Shown here in pieces: positions 10,154 through 19,508 of a stretch of DNA of 64,000 nt. The stretch covers positions 2,666,001 to 2,730,000 of the forward strand of contig NZ_CP116338.1 in the NCBI RefSeq assembly GCF_028198145.1, in the 5' to 3' direction. The notes below the pieces were generated by a model. It was not told where the DNA came from. It worked only from the letters and a program-made list of their open reading frames with translations, and ran no database searches. The translations under genes and the position numbers were made by a program. Each line of letters begins with the position of its first letter. Within the stretch, counting starts at the first letter, position 1. Source of the stretch: Microbacterium sp. nov. GSS16. Lineage in GTDB: Bacteria; Actinomycetota; Actinomycetes; Actinomycetales; Microbacteriaceae.

Positions 10154-11479
10154 ATGGCCGGATTCTGGGGCAGACGCAGACGTGAAGATGAAGCGCTCGC
10201 AGCGCAGGACGCGGATCTGGCGCGCCGCGCCGAGCAGGCACTGGTCGCCGCCGACGAGCGCATCCGCACCACCTCGGACGAGCTCGCGTTCGCACAGGCC
10301 GAGCTGGGCGACTCGCTGACCGCCGACCTCGGCAACGCGCTGCGGTCGGTGCGCACCCACCTCGGCGAGGCGTTCCAGCTGCACCAGCTGAACCACGACG
10401 AGATCCCCGACACGACCGAAGAGCTGCGCACTCGCAACGCGCGGATCGTGCAGCTGTGCGAGTGGGCCGAGAGCCTGCTCGACGAGAAGACCGGTGAGCT
10501 CGCCGAGACGGTCGCGAAGGTGCGCCGGGCCCCAGAGATCATCGCGCAGGTGCGTCGGGATGCACAGTCGCTCGCCGCGCGCATCCCCCAGGCGCGCTCG
10601 ACGATCGAGCGTCTCTCGTCGCGGTACTCCGAGACCGCGATGCGCCGCATCGCCTCGTCCGGCGATGAGGCCGAGCAGCTGCTCGCGTTCGCCACGCACA
10701 GCGCCGACGTGTCGGAGCGTCGCCGGGCCGCCCGCCAGAACGAGGAGGCGAACCTCGCGCTCGAGACGGCGACCGAAGCCGTGCGCCGCGCCGGCGCCCT
10801 CCTCGACGCTGTCGAGGACTTCGAGATCCAGGCCCTGCGCGCCGAGTCGACGCTCGCGGACGTGGTCGCCGATTCACGGGGCGACATCGTCGCCGCCCGC
10901 AACGCACCGCAGACGCCAGAGGTGGCGAAGGCGACCGGCGAGCTCGAGGAGGCGCTGCTCGCACTCGCGCCGTCCGGCACCCGCAACGATCCGTTCGCCG
11001 AGCTCACCCAGCTGCGCGCGGCCAACACGGCCCTCGACGACGCCATCGCGAAGGCGCAGTACCGCGCACAGAACCCGTTGCCCTCTCTCGACCACGTGCA
11101 GCACGCCCTCGACGACGCCGATCGCCAGCTGGGCGTGGCGCGCGGTCTGATCGCCGGGCATCGCGGCTGGATCGGCGCCGATGCGCGCACGCGACTCGCC
11201 GAAGCCGAGCGGCTGCGCATGGACGTCCCCGCGATGCTCCCCGCCGAAGACACCCGCGAGCAGGCGCTGGCCGCCGCTCGGCGGGTGGCGCTGCTGGCAT
11301 CCGAAGCCCTGCAGCTCGCTCAGCGCGACATCGACTCGTCCCGACCGCAGAACCAGGGCTGGGGCGGCGACAGCTGGGGTGGCGGGGGCCGCCGCGGCGG
11401 CATGGGCGGCGGCGACATCATGGGCGGCGTCCTCGGCGGCCTGGTCATCGGCAGCATCCTCGACGGCATCTTCGACTAG
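10154..11479 (+). CDS. coiled-coil protein with glycine-rich C-terminus
   Basis: A 441-residue, mostly helical, charged protein. Heptad-like segments run through about residues 10-380. Parts such as LLDEKTGELAETVAKVRRAPEIIAQVRRDA resemble the C-terminal coiled-coil region of actinobacterial TPM-domain (YgcG-like) membrane proteins, but the TPM domain and signal peptide are absent. The last 55 residues are Gly/Arg-rich (WGGGGRRGGMGGGDIMGG) and end in a short hydrophobic stretch, GVLGGLVIGSILDGIF, which could associate with membrane. Function unknown. It probably is transcribed alone and ends at a strong hairpin. Confidence 0.75.
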   Translation: MAGFWGRRRREDEALAAQDADLARRAEQALVAADERIRTTSDELAFAQAELGDSLTADLGNALRSVRTHLGEAFQLHQLNHDEIPDTTEELRTRNARIVQLCEWAESLLDEKTGELAETVAKVRRAPEIIAQVRRDAQSLAARIPQARSTIERLSSRYSETAMRRIASSGDEAEQLLAFATHSADVSERRRAARQNEEANLALETATEAVRRAGALLDAVEDFEIQALRAESTLADVVADSRGDIVAARNAPQTPEVAKATGELEEALLALAPSGTRNDPFAELTQLRAANTALDDAIAKAQYRAQNPLPSLDHVQHALDDADRQLGVARGLIAGHRGWIGADARTRLAEAERLRMDVPAMLPAEDTREQALAAARRVALLASEALQLAQRDIDSSRPQNQGWGGDSWGGGGRRGGMGGGDIMGGVLGGLVIGSILDGIFD

Positions 11480-11502
11480 CCCTCTGGCAAGCTCAGACAG
11501 AC

Positions 11503-11534
11503 AGAGGCGCCTTCCCCGAGGGGAAGGCGCCTCT
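11503..11534. terminator. bidirectional terminator hairpin
   Basis: A 14-15-bp perfect GC-rich stem (AGAGGCGCCTTCCC with its complement) around a CGAG loop, between the convergent coiled-coil gene and hpf. Confidence 0.88.
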
Positions 11535-11541
11535 CATGCGA

Positions 11542-12198
11542 TCAGGAGGCGATGGCCTCCTCGGGCGGGGCCGCGGTGGTCAGCGAGATGACACCGTAGT
11601 CCCAGCCCTTGCGGCGGTATACGACGCTCGGGTGGTCGGTGCGGGCGTCGACGAAGAGGAAGAAGTCGTGCCCGACCAGCTCCATGCGATCGACGGCCTC
11701 CTCGACGGTCATCCATTCGGCGTCGAAGCTCTTGGTGCGGATGACGACGGGCGAGTACTCCTCTTCCTCGTCGCTCTGGACGGGGATGGCTCCGGTGGCC
11801 ACGGCGCGCAGCACGTCGACCGAAGCCGGCTGCACGTCGATTCCGGCGAGCGCTCCGCTCTCCTTCTCGAAGTGGGCACCGCGGGGGTGGTTGCGCCCGT
11901 CGATCCTCTTCTCCTTGGCGCGGCGCAGCTGCTCGGCGAGCTTGTCGAGCGCCATGTCGAAGGCCGCGAACTTGTCGGGATCGACCGCTTCAGCCCGGAT
12001 CACCGGGCCCTTGCTGAGCAGCGTGAGCTCGACCGTCTCATCGGGTATCCGGCCGTTGCGATAGGCACGGTGGGTGACCTTGATCTCGAGTCGCTGCGCC
12101 CGCGGGGCGAGCGTCTGGATACGGGCTGTCTTCTCTTCGACAACGGTGCGGAATCGATCGGAGATGCTCACTCCGACGCCGACGATGCTCGTTTCCAT
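11542..12198 (-). CDS. hpf: long-form ribosome hibernation promoting factor
   Basis: A 218-residue protein (GTG 12201 would add one residue). It binds the 30S subunit in stationary phase or hypoxia and promotes 100S dimers. The N-terminal YfiA/RaiA domain covers about 1-105 (VGVGVSISDRFR, then KVTHRAY and AFDMALDKLAEQLRRAKEK). A linker leads to the C-terminal dimerisation domain at about 155-210, with PVVIRTKSFDAEWMTVEEAVDRMELVGHDFFLFVD and VVYRRKGWDYGVI. AAGGAG sits 7 bases before the ATG. The gene lies between comF and secA as in Rv3240c-Rv3242c. Confidence 0.95.
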   Translation of the reverse strand: METSIVGVGVSISDRFRTVVEEKTARIQTLAPRAQRLEIKVTHRAYRNGRIPDETVELTLLSKGPVIRAEAVDPDKFAAFDMALDKLAEQLRRAKEKRIDGRNHPRGAHFEKESGALAGIDVQPASVDVLRAVATGAIPVQSDEEEEYSPVVIRTKSFDAEWMTVEEAVDRMELVGHDFFLFVDARTDHPSVVYRRKGWDYGVISLTTAAPPEEAIAS

Positions 12199-12263
12199 CA
12201 CTGTCTCCTTGTCCCGGTCCGCCCGGCCAAGGGCGGACCGTGGTCGCCTTGTGACCCCCTACG

Positions 12264-12944
12264 CTAGTCGCCGTACACCGACATGTCACTATCCGCTCCC
12301 GATGATTTCACCGTGTCGTGCAGACGCGGTGTCGCGGCGAGCGCGACGGCGCACACGGGGGTGAATCCGGCGGCGCGCAGCGCCCGTGCCGCCTCATCGA
12401 GTGTCGCCCCGGTGGTCACCACGTCGTCGACGATGACGACCCTCCCCCGCCCGTGGCGGGCGGCGCGCATGCTGGCCGAGACGTTGCGAGCGCGCGCCTC
12501 GCGACCCAGGCCGCGCTGATCGCCGGTGCGCCGTGCGGGCACCAGCAGCCGGTGCGCGCTCGCGCCGGCGCGGCGGACCAAGAGATCCGGCACCCGGTAG
12601 CCGCGACGGCGGAAGGCTGCGCGGCTGGTGGGCACCGGCACGATGAGAGCCCCGGCGCCGCTCGTGCCCAGGATGCCGGTCAGCGCCGCGCCGAGCGGAC
12701 GGGCGAGCATGGTCGCGCCGTCCTCCTTCAGTCGCCTGATCGCGCGCGCGGGGACACCCTCGTATCGCAGCGCGGCGTGCACGGGCATGCCCTCCGGCGT
12801 GCGCACCTGCTGCGGATCGGCGCGCAGCAGCATCCGGCATCCATCGCACAGCAGAGTGCCGCTGCGGTCGCATCCGGGGCAGCTCGCCGCGAGCAGCAGG
12901 GCGAGCGCGTCGCCGCCGATCCGTCGCCAGGAATCCGCGTCCAT
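12264..12944 (-). CDS. ComF family phosphoribosyltransferase-like protein
   Basis: A protein of 226 residues from ATG 12944 (MDADSWRRIGG). An N-terminal zinc-ribbon-like segment has CPGC and CDGC pairs (about 20-40). The type I phosphoribosyltransferase fold follows, with VPVPTSRAAFRRRGYRVPDLL, the conserved QRGLGREARARNV, and the PRPP loop VVIVDDVVTTGATL. ComF proteins act in DNA uptake in naturally competent bacteria, but in actinobacteria the role is unproven. It lies 92 bp downstream of lpqB and upstream of hpf, matching Rv3242c. CACTGT 6 bases before the ATG may give a leaderless start. Confidence 0.88.
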   Translation of the reverse strand: MDADSWRRIGGDALALLLAASCPGCDRSGTLLCDGCRMLLRADPQQVRTPEGMPVHAALRYEGVPARAIRRLKEDGATMLARPLGAALTGILGTSGAGALIVPVPTSRAAFRRRGYRVPDLLVRRAGASAHRLLVPARRTGDQRGLGREARARNVSASMRAARHGRGRVVIVDDVVTTGATLDEAARALRAAGFTPVCAVALAATPRLHDTVKSSGADSDMSVYGD

Positions 12945-13036
12945 GCGTCGACAGTGCCTGATCGCGCGGAACGCGCGCACGGCGCAGCGCGTCTGTCGGG
13001 GACAACTCGGCGCTCCGCGCCCCGGTGCAGGACGAC

Positions 13037-14755
13037 TCAGTAACCCGCTCGGGTGCCGAGCACGCGCACGTCTGCGATCGCCTCCTGCCAGAACGAGCCG
13101 CGCAGGGCGTACACCGACTGATCGGTGGACAGCACGCGCACCCCGGTGACCGTCTTCGCTCCCGAGAGCGCGACCGCCCCCGCCGGCGCCGACGAGACCG
13201 CCGATGGGCCGCCGATCATGTGCGTCGTCAGCGTCGGGTCCGGTGTGGCGCTGAGCACGGCGACCGCATCGGCGCCGACCCACGACAGCCCCTGAACCGC
13301 TCCGGAGAGCTGCGCTACGTCGTAGTAGGGCGTGCCGAGGCTGATCGGACGCTGCTCCTCGTCGCGGATGATCGAGGCGACGACGAGGCGGCGCTCGCCC
13401 CCCGAGGTGACGATCGCCGCGACCCGCGCGCCGTCGGCCGACACGCGCAGCTGGTTGATGGCATCCGCCGACGGCCAGGCGTCGGCGACGGCCGATGGCT
13501 CGGCCTGCGCGGTCGACGCCTGCACCGCGGTCGGGTTCGAGGTCGGGACGGTCCAGATCAGCCCGAACGGATCGAGTGACGGCGTGATCAGGCCGGAGCG
13601 ACCGTCGACCTGATTCGTGTGGCCCTCGCTCACCGCGAACACGCGCCCGTCGCGCAGCTGCACGGAGGCGAGCTGTGCGTCGGCCGAGACGTCGACTGCG
13701 GCGATCGGGTCGTCGATCTTCGCGATCTGCCCCGTGAGACCGCGGACCGGAGCGATCTCGCCGCCCGATGTGGCGGTGCCGAACATCTCGTCGCCGAGCA
13801 CCAGCACCCCGGGGTCGACGATCGGGTCGTCGACCGTGATGCGACCCGCGTCGAGCGGGACGCCGTCGACGAGCAGCCGCACCTCGGCGACGCCCGCGCC
13901 CTGCAGGCTCGCCTCCAGCTGGGTGCGCATCCGCGCCAGGTCGGTCGGCGAGGCAGAGAGCGCGGCGCGGTTCAGGGGCACGGACGCGACCTGCGCCGCG
14001 TCAACCGTGACCGCATCGCCGACCATCTCGACGTCGGACGAGAACGGCCGCACGGCCGGAGCGAGCCATTCGCTCGGCTCACCCGAGATCAGCGCCCGCA
14101 CCACCGTCGTCGCCATGGCCGCCCGGCGGGGGAACCAGCGCACATCCGGCACGAGGTGCGTCCAGGTGGGGTCGAAGTACTTCAGCGAGAACTTCTCGTA
14201 GACCTGCGAGAACGTCTCGACGTCGAGGGTGACGCCGTCGGGTGCCTCGGCGATCCGCCACTCGCCGCCCTTCTCGCGCACGAGGCGGTAGGTGGCGTTC
14301 GCCGTGCCGGTGTCGGCGCTGTAAGCCCCCGTGCCGTCCACGCTCGCCACCTGCGCGAGCGACACGCTGACCTCCGCCGAGGTGGCGTCCTCGTCATCCG
14401 ACTCGACCGTCGAGTCGTAGTCGCGATCCTCAACCGACTTGTCGATGGTGACACCGGCGTCGGGCTTCCATGTGCTCTGGAAGTCGTCGGTGAGGAACTT
14501 CCTGGCCGTCTTCCACGAATCAGCGGGCGACATCGACGCGTCGAGGAATCCCTCGACGATCCGCGCGGGGCCCGCGCCGGGCTCGGGATCGTCGGCGATG
14601 AACGAGAAGGGGGGCTCCTCGATCTCCTCCCCCACCGCGAGTCCCGCGTTGGGAGGGCCGGAGGTGGGCAGTCCGGTGCAGCCGGCCAGCACGACCGCGG
14701 CGGCCAGCGCGGCGGCGAGCGCCGACAGAAGACGGATGCCCGTGCGCGAGGTCAT
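13037..14755 (-). CDS. lpqB: lipoprotein LpqB, MtrAB accessory factor
   Basis: A 572-residue lipoprotein with a signal peptide and lipobox LAGC, the lipidated cysteine being Cys26. It then has a LpqB N-terminal region, a GerMN domain at about 180-310 (LLVDGVPLDAGRITV), and a C-terminal beta-propeller-like region (QLRVSADGARVAAIVT, LSWVGADAVAVLS). LpqB interacts with the extracellular domain of MtrB and tunes MtrA phosphorylation in mycobacteria. Its start overlaps the mtrB stop by 4 bp (ATGA), so the two are translationally coupled. Order mtrA-mtrB-lpqB is the canonical actinobacterial operon. Confidence 0.95.
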   Translation of the reverse strand: MTSRTGIRLLSALAAALAAAVVLAGCTGLPTSGPPNAGLAVGEEIEEPPFSFIADDPEPGAGPARIVEGFLDASMSPADSWKTARKFLTDDFQSTWKPDAGVTIDKSVEDRDYDSTVESDDEDATSAEVSVSLAQVASVDGTGAYSADTGTANATYRLVREKGGEWRIAEAPDGVTLDVETFSQVYEKFSLKYFDPTWTHLVPDVRWFPRRAAMATTVVRALISGEPSEWLAPAVRPFSSDVEMVGDAVTVDAAQVASVPLNRAALSASPTDLARMRTQLEASLQGAGVAEVRLLVDGVPLDAGRITVDDPIVDPGVLVLGDEMFGTATSGGEIAPVRGLTGQIAKIDDPIAAVDVSADAQLASVQLRDGRVFAVSEGHTNQVDGRSGLITPSLDPFGLIWTVPTSNPTAVQASTAQAEPSAVADAWPSADAINQLRVSADGARVAAIVTSGGERRLVVASIIRDEEQRPISLGTPYYDVAQLSGAVQGLSWVGADAVAVLSATPDPTLTTHMIGGPSAVSSAPAGAVALSGAKTVTGVRVLSTDQSVYALRGSFWQEAIADVRVLGTRAGY

Positions 14756-16500
14756 GGTCTCCGCCGTCCCTTCTCGCCGAGATCGCCGGGGCGGCCGGGA
14801 TCGCCGTCGCTCGGCTCCGGGGCGCCCGCTTCGGGCTCGTCCCGCGCACCGCGCAGCGTGATCGGCTCGGTGACATCGATCAGGTCGACGACGCCCTCCG
14901 TCGGCTCCAGCGGCACAGGACCGCGCCCGACCTCGATGTCAGGGCCGCGCGGGATGGTCAGCACGAAGTTCGTACCGACGCCCAGCTCCGACCACACGTC
15001 CAGGGTTCCGCGGTGCAGTCTGGCGTCGCCGAGTGCGATCGAGAGCCCGAGACCGGTTCCGCCGATCGTGCGCTTGCGCGACGGATCGGCGCGCCAGAAC
15101 CGGTCGAACACGTGCTCGGCGTCTTCGGGGCGCATGCCGAGCCCGAAGTCGCGCACGCCGATGGCCACGGCGTGCTGATCGCTGTCGACGGTGATGACGA
15201 TCGGCTCGCCCTCGCCGTGCTCGATCGCATTGCCGATGAGGTTGCGCAGCACCCGGCGCACCCGGCGCGGGTCCATGTCGACGGGTGAGTAGCCACCCGG
15301 CGCCACGAGCCGCAGCTCGCTGCCGTGCGCGGCTGCGAGCGGTCGCATCTGATCGACCATCTCCTCCGCGAGCTGAGCGAGGCTGGTCGCCTCGACCTCG
15401 AGCTGCACGGATCCCGCGTCGTATCGGCTGATCTCGAGCAGATCGGCCAGCAGGGTCTCGAAGCGCTGCACCTGGGTGTGCAGCAGCTCGGCGGTGCGGG
15501 CGGTGACCGGATCGAAATCGTGCCTGGTGTCGTTGATCATCTCCGCGGCGAGGCGGATCGTCGTCAGCGGCGTGCGCAGCTCGTGCGAGACGTCCGAGAC
15601 GAAGCGCTGCTGCACGAGCGAGAGCTCGGCGAGCTCTCTGATCTGACTCTGAATGCTGTCTGCCATCGCGTTGAACGAGCGTCCGAGACTCGCGAGCTCG
15701 TCTTCGCCGTACACGGGAAGGCGCACCTCGAGGTCGCCCGCGGCGAGGCGCTCACTGGTCTCGGCCGCCTCGACGATCGGTGCCGACACCGAGCGCAGGA
15801 CGAGCCAGAGGATCGCCGTGATGAGCGCCACCAGGGTGAGTCCGGCGAACCAGAGGGTGCGCTGCACGAAGAGCAGGGTCTCGTCGGCGTCTGCCAGGTC
15901 GTACGCGATGTACACCTCGTATGTGCCGACGCCGCGGAACTCGAGCAACTGCCCGACGACGATGCCCGCGGCGACGGTGCCATCGGGCTGGGGCAGGGCG
16001 ATCGACTGCCAGGCCTGGCGCGTCGTCACCTGCGTCACGCGCGTGCGCAGCTCGTCGCTGAGCGCCAGCTGCCCCGACGAGTACTCCAGGCTGCGGAAAC
16101 CGGTCGGCGTGTAGCCGTCGCCCTGTGCCGCGGAGATGAAGCCGACGATGCGGCTCGACGAGGCCGTGCGGCCCAGCACGCGCTGCGCTTCCCCCCACAC
16201 CGCCGCGATCGTCGCGCGATCATCTCCGGTCTGCCCCGAGTCGAGCTGCTTCTGCGCAGCCGACACCGCTGCGCGAGCGTTGTGCAGCGCTTCGTCCTTG
16301 CGCGATTCGAAGAGATCGCCGCGGATGACCAGGGCGATCACCACGCAGATGATGAAGATCGCGAGCGACGTGAGCAGCAGGGTTATCGCCGTGGCGCGGA
16401 AGCGCATCGAGGTGCGCCACAGGCCGGAGACGACGTCGGGCCAACGGCGAGGCCCGCCCCAGAGCGCTGCGGTGACGCGCGTCGGAGGATTCACGGCCAC
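14752..16500 (-). CDS. mtrB: sensor histidine kinase MtrB
   Basis: A 582-residue membrane kinase. The first membrane segment is about 35-58 (TAITLLLTSLAIFIICVVIAL), then comes an extracytoplasmic domain and a second segment near 215-238 (TLWFAGLTLVALITAILW). HAMP follows at about 240-295. HisKA contains VSHELRTPLTTIRL with the phospho-acceptor histidine, and HATPase has RNLIGNAIEHGEG, GVRDFGLGM and GGTGLGLSI. MtrB senses envelope or septal state and phosphorylates MtrA. It lies 8 bp downstream of mtrA and overlaps lpqB by 4 bp. Confidence 0.96.
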   Translation of the reverse strand: MAVNPPTRVTAALWGGPRRWPDVVSGLWRTSMRFRATAITLLLTSLAIFIICVVIALVIRGDLFESRKDEALHNARAAVSAAQKQLDSGQTGDDRATIAAVWGEAQRVLGRTASSSRIVGFISAAQGDGYTPTGFRSLEYSSGQLALSDELRTRVTQVTTRQAWQSIALPQPDGTVAAGIVVGQLLEFRGVGTYEVYIAYDLADADETLLFVQRTLWFAGLTLVALITAILWLVLRSVSAPIVEAAETSERLAAGDLEVRLPVYGEDELASLGRSFNAMADSIQSQIRELAELSLVQQRFVSDVSHELRTPLTTIRLAAEMINDTRHDFDPVTARTAELLHTQVQRFETLLADLLEISRYDAGSVQLEVEATSLAQLAEEMVDQMRPLAAAHGSELRLVAPGGYSPVDMDPRRVRRVLRNLIGNAIEHGEGEPIVITVDSDQHAVAIGVRDFGLGMRPEDAEHVFDRFWRADPSRKRTIGGTGLGLSIALGDARLHRGTLDVWSELGVGTNFVLTIPRGPDIEVGRGPVPLEPTEGVVDLIDVTEPITLRGARDEPEAGAPEPSDGDPGRPGDLGEKGRRRP

Positions 16501-16508
16501 GATCGGAT

Positions 16509-17189
16509 CTAGCCGACGCTGCCGGCGCGGTAGCCCACCCCGCGGACGGTCGTGACGATGCGCGGGTTGTCGGGGTCGAGTTCGACCTTCGCCCGCAGGC
16601 GCTGCACGTGCACGTTCACGAGGCGCGTGTCGGCCTTATAGTGATAGCCCCACACCTGCTCGAGAAGCATCTCGCGCGAGAAGACCTGCTGCGGCTTGGA
16701 TGCCAGGGCGACGAGCAGCTGGAACTCGAGCGGGGTCAGCGCGATGGGAGCCGTTCCGCGGCGCACCTCGTGCGCATCGACGTCGATCGTCAGATCGCCG
16801 ACGCGAAGCACCTCGGTCTCGGCCTGCGGCGCGGGGCGGAGACGGGTGCGGATGCGCGCGACGAGCTCTTTCGGGTTGAACGGCTTGACGATGTAGTCGT
16901 CGGCGCCGACCTCGAGCCCGCGCACCACGTCGGCCGTGTCGCTGCGGGCCGTGAGCATGATGACGGGGACGCCGGACTCGGCTCGGATGCGGGTGCAGAT
17001 CTCGATGCCGTCCATCCCGGGCAGCATGAGATCGAGAAGCACCAGGTCGGGCCGGCTCGAGCGCCATTCGTCGACAGCCAGCGCGCCGTCGGCGCAGAAC
17101 AGCGCCTCGAAGCCCTCGGTGCGCAGCACGATGCCGATCATCTCGGCGAGCGCCGTGTCGTCGTCGACCACGAGGATACGAGAGGTCAT
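16509..17189 (-). CDS. mtrA: DNA-binding response regulator MtrA
   Basis: A 226-residue OmpR-family regulator; start ATG 17189 (MTSRILVVDDD) matches family length. The receiver domain has the acidic pair VVDDD at 8-12 and phospho-acceptor Asp53 in LLDLMLPGMDG, then MLTARSD and the switch lysine in VKPFNPKEL. The C-terminal winged helix has LTPLEFQLLVALASKP and the recognition segment RLVNVHVQRLRAKVE. MtrA controls cell-wall hydrolases and division in actinobacteria. It is first in the mtrA-mtrB-lpqB operon. Confidence 0.97.
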   Translation of the reverse strand: MTSRILVVDDDTALAEMIGIVLRTEGFEALFCADGALAVDEWRSSRPDLVLLDLMLPGMDGIEICTRIRAESGVPVIMLTARSDTADVVRGLEVGADDYIVKPFNPKELVARIRTRLRPAPQAETEVLRVGDLTIDVDAHEVRRGTAPIALTPLEFQLLVALASKPQQVFSREMLLEQVWGYHYKADTRLVNVHVQRLRAKVELDPDNPRIVTTVRGVGYRAGSVG

Positions 17190-17349
17190 GTTCCGCTCAG
17201 CCTCAGCTTTCTTCCTGTGCGGCACCGGCAGCGCCCCGGGGAGGCGACTCGGATCAGCCTACTTGAGAATGCTCTTCGCGCGCGGAGGCGGAGCACGCGT
17301 CCGGTCGGGGGCATGTGCCACGATGGGAGGGCGCAGGGAGGGAGTGCGA

Positions 17350-18849
17350 ATGAGCGGTCAGACCTGGACCCCGGCACCGAGGAAGAGTGCGATCCCATTG
17401 CACCCGATGACGTTCGGGATGATTTTGGGGCGATCGTTCAGCGCTCTGAGGCACAACCCGAAGGTGCTGTTCGGATTCGCCGTCGCGGTGCAGTTCGGCA
17501 TCACGGCCATCGCCGTCGTCGTGATCGTGCTCGTCGCGGGCTTCTCGGCCGCCCGCATCGCGAGCGTGCCGGCGGGATCGCCGGATCAGGGCCCGATCAT
17601 CGCCGGGACCGTCGCGCTGGGCATCGTCGTCGGCATCGTGCTGACTCTGGCGAGCGTGGCGTTCACCTCGATCGTGCAGGGCCTGGTCGCCGCCGACGTG
17701 TCGTTCGCCGCCCTCGGGCGGAGGGCCCCGCTGCGCTCGCTGTGGTCGCGGGTTCGTCCCGCGTTCTGGCGGCTGTTCGCCTTCGCGCTGCTGCAGGGGC
17801 TCGCGGTGCTGCTCTGGATGCTCGCCATCGCCGGCGCCGCGATCGCGATCATGGCCGGCAGCGACTTCTCGGGCGGATCGATCGGTCTCGCCATCGGCCT
17901 GGTGGTTCTGCTCGTGCTGGCGAGCATCCCGCTGGTGGTCTGGCTGAGCACGAAGCTGCTGGTCGTGCCCGCGGCTCTGGTTCTGGAGCGGGCGCCGCTG
18001 GGCGCGGCGCTCGTGCGTTCGTGGCGTCTCATCCGCGGCCGCTTCTGGCCCGCCCTCGGCGTGATGTTCCTCATCGGCGCGATCATGGGCCTCGCCGCTC
18101 AGGTGGTGAGCGTGCCGGGCTCGATCCTCTCCGGCGTCCTCGGCGGCGTGATGGCGCCGTCCGGATCGCCGGATGAGAGCGAGGTGATCGGCTTCCTGGC
18201 GCTGACGATCCTGCCGCAGATCCTCGTGCTCGCCGTGCAGGCCATCACCCTCGTCGTGCAGGGCACGGGCGCAACTCTCATCTATCTCGACAGCCGCATG
18301 CGCTACGAGGGCCTCGACCAGACCCTGATCCGCTTCGTCGAGCGCAGCGCCCACGGCGCATCGGACGACGAGCTCGGCGACCCCTACGCGGTCGATCCGG
18401 CGCGCGCGGTGTCGAAGACTCCCCCGCCCAAGCAGCAGGCACCGGCGTACGCCGGGTACGCACCGAGCACTCACCCCGGCGAGCAGTACGGCACTCAGCC
18501 GTATGGGACTCAGCCGTACCCCGTCCAGCAGTACGGCGCTCAGCCCTACCCCGGCCAGCTGTACGGGACTCAGCCGTACCCCGTCCAGCAGTACGGCGCT
18601 CAGCCCTACGCCGGCCAGCAGTACTCCGGCCAGCCCTACCCCGGCCAGCAGCAGGCGGCACAGGGCCACCCCGGGCAGACGTATCCGGTGCAGCCGCCCG
18701 CCTCCGGCGCATCGCCCGCGTCCGGGCAGCTGCCGCCCTACGCCGCCCCGCCCCAGCCGCCGATGCCGCAGACCCCGAGCGCTGCGCCTTCGTCACCGCC
18801 GACCGCGTCCTCCTCCGACGACTGGGCCGCACCGGGCGGAGCCGGATGA
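17350..18849 (+). CDS. polytopic membrane protein with Q/P/Y-rich tail (GPDPase membrane-domain-like)
   Basis: A 499-residue protein from ATG 17350, preceded by GGGAGGGAG. Residues about 1-310 hold several membrane helices, for example VLFGFAVAVQFGITAIAVVV, GTVALGIVVGIVLTLASVAF and LALTILPQILVLAVQAI; the layout resembles the glycerophosphoryl diester phosphodiesterase membrane domain, without any catalytic domain. Residues about 355-499 form a low-complexity cytosolic tail of repeated QPY-P/A-Q motifs, encoded partly by a 60-bp tandem repeat. It heads a chain of overlapping genes ending in DUF58, suggesting an envelope-related complex. Function unknown. Confidence 0.75.
   Translation: MSGQTWTPAPRKSAIPLHPMTFGMILGRSFSALRHNPKVLFGFAVAVQFGITAIAVVVIVLVAGFSAARIASVPAGSPDQGPIIAGTVALGIVVGIVLTLASVAFTSIVQGLVAADVSFAALGRRAPLRSLWSRVRPAFWRLFAFALLQGLAVLLWMLAIAGAAIAIMAGSDFSGGSIGLAIGLVVLLVLASIPLVVWLSTKLLVVPAALVLERAPLGAALVRSWRLIRGRFWPALGVMFLIGAIMGLAAQVVSVPGSILSGVLGGVMAPSGSPDESEVIGFLALTILPQILVLAVQAITLVVQGTGATLIYLDSRMRYEGLDQTLIRFVERSAHGASDDELGDPYAVDPARAVSKTPPPKQQAPAYAGYAPSTHPGEQYGTQPYGTQPYPVQQYGAQPYPGQLYGTQPYPVQQYGAQPYAGQQYSGQPYPGQQQAAQGHPGQTYPVQPPASGASPASGQLPPYAAPPQPPMPQTPSAAPSSPPTASSSDDWAAPGGAG
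18501..18620 (+). repeat. 60-bp in-frame tandem repeat, two copies
   Basis: 18501-18560 and 18561-18620 are near-identical 60-bp units, differing at only a few positions. They encode 20-residue repeats of the Tyr-Gly-Thr-Gln-Pro-Tyr type within the C-terminal tail of the membrane protein, so the length may vary between strains. Confidence 0.9.
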
Positions 18850-19508
18850 TCGCACTGCTCGCCGCCGCAGACGTGTTCGTGCCCGACGGCGACGAGGCGC
18901 GTCGTCGCGCGCAGGAGGAGCTGTCGAAGCCCGAGTACCAGGCGGCGAAGCCGAACTGGTTCGATCAGCTCGCCGCTGACGTCGCAGACTGGTTCTTCGG
19001 GCTGTTCGACGGCGACGGAACGGGCGCCGTCGCGCCTCTGGCGCTCACGATGATCACGATCGTCGTGGTCGCCGCGGTGGTCGTCGCCCTCCTCGTCTGG
19101 GGCAGGCCCCGCGCCTCCAGGGCGATGCGCGGACGCGCCGACCTGCTCGGCGAGAAGGACGACCGCTCGGCGGCGCAGCTGCGCACCGACGCGGAGCGCC
19201 GCGCGCGCGAGGGCGACTGGGACGGCGCGGTCGTGCTGCGCTTCCGCGCACTCGCCCGCGGACTGCTCGAGCGAGACCTCATCGACCCCGCCCCCGGCGC
19301 CACCGCACAGGGCATCGCTCGCGAGGCCGCGCCCGCTCTGCCGCAGCTCACGCAGACGCTGCACGAGGCGGCCACGCTCTTCGATGCGGTGCGCTATCTC
19401 GGAGCGCCCGCGAGCGAGGCCGACTACCGCACCCTCGCTGCCGCAGACGACCGCGTCCGGAACACCGCGCCACGCCTGACCGCCGATGCCGGGACGGTGC
19501 ACGCATGA
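18846..19508 (+). CDS. DUF4129 domain-containing membrane protein
   Basis: A 220-residue protein. A short N-terminal part with the helix PEYQAAKPNWFDQLAADVADWFF is followed by one membrane segment at about 62-87 (LALTMITIVVVAAVVVALLVW) and a cytosolic DUF4129 domain at about 105-210, with AEREGDW-like AERRAREGDWDGAVVLRFRAL and LFDAVRYLGAPASEADYRTL. This domain is typical of transglutaminase/MoxR-associated loci. It starts by a 4-bp ATGA overlap with the previous gene and ends in a 4-bp overlap with the DUF4350 gene, indicating strict operon coupling. Confidence 0.9.
   Translation: MIALLAAADVFVPDGDEARRRAQEELSKPEYQAAKPNWFDQLAADVADWFFGLFDGDGTGAVAPLALTMITIVVVAAVVVALLVWGRPRASRAMRGRADLLGEKDDRSAAQLRTDAERRAREGDWDGAVVLRFRALARGLLERDLIDPAPGATAQGIAREAAPALPQLTQTLHEAATLFDAVRYLGAPASEADYRTLAAADDRVRNTAPRLTADAGTVHA

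Noticed and set aside
18440..18700. CRISPR-like array from the repeated Q-P-Y coding region
   Set aside because: The units are in-frame coding repeats with no unique spacers.
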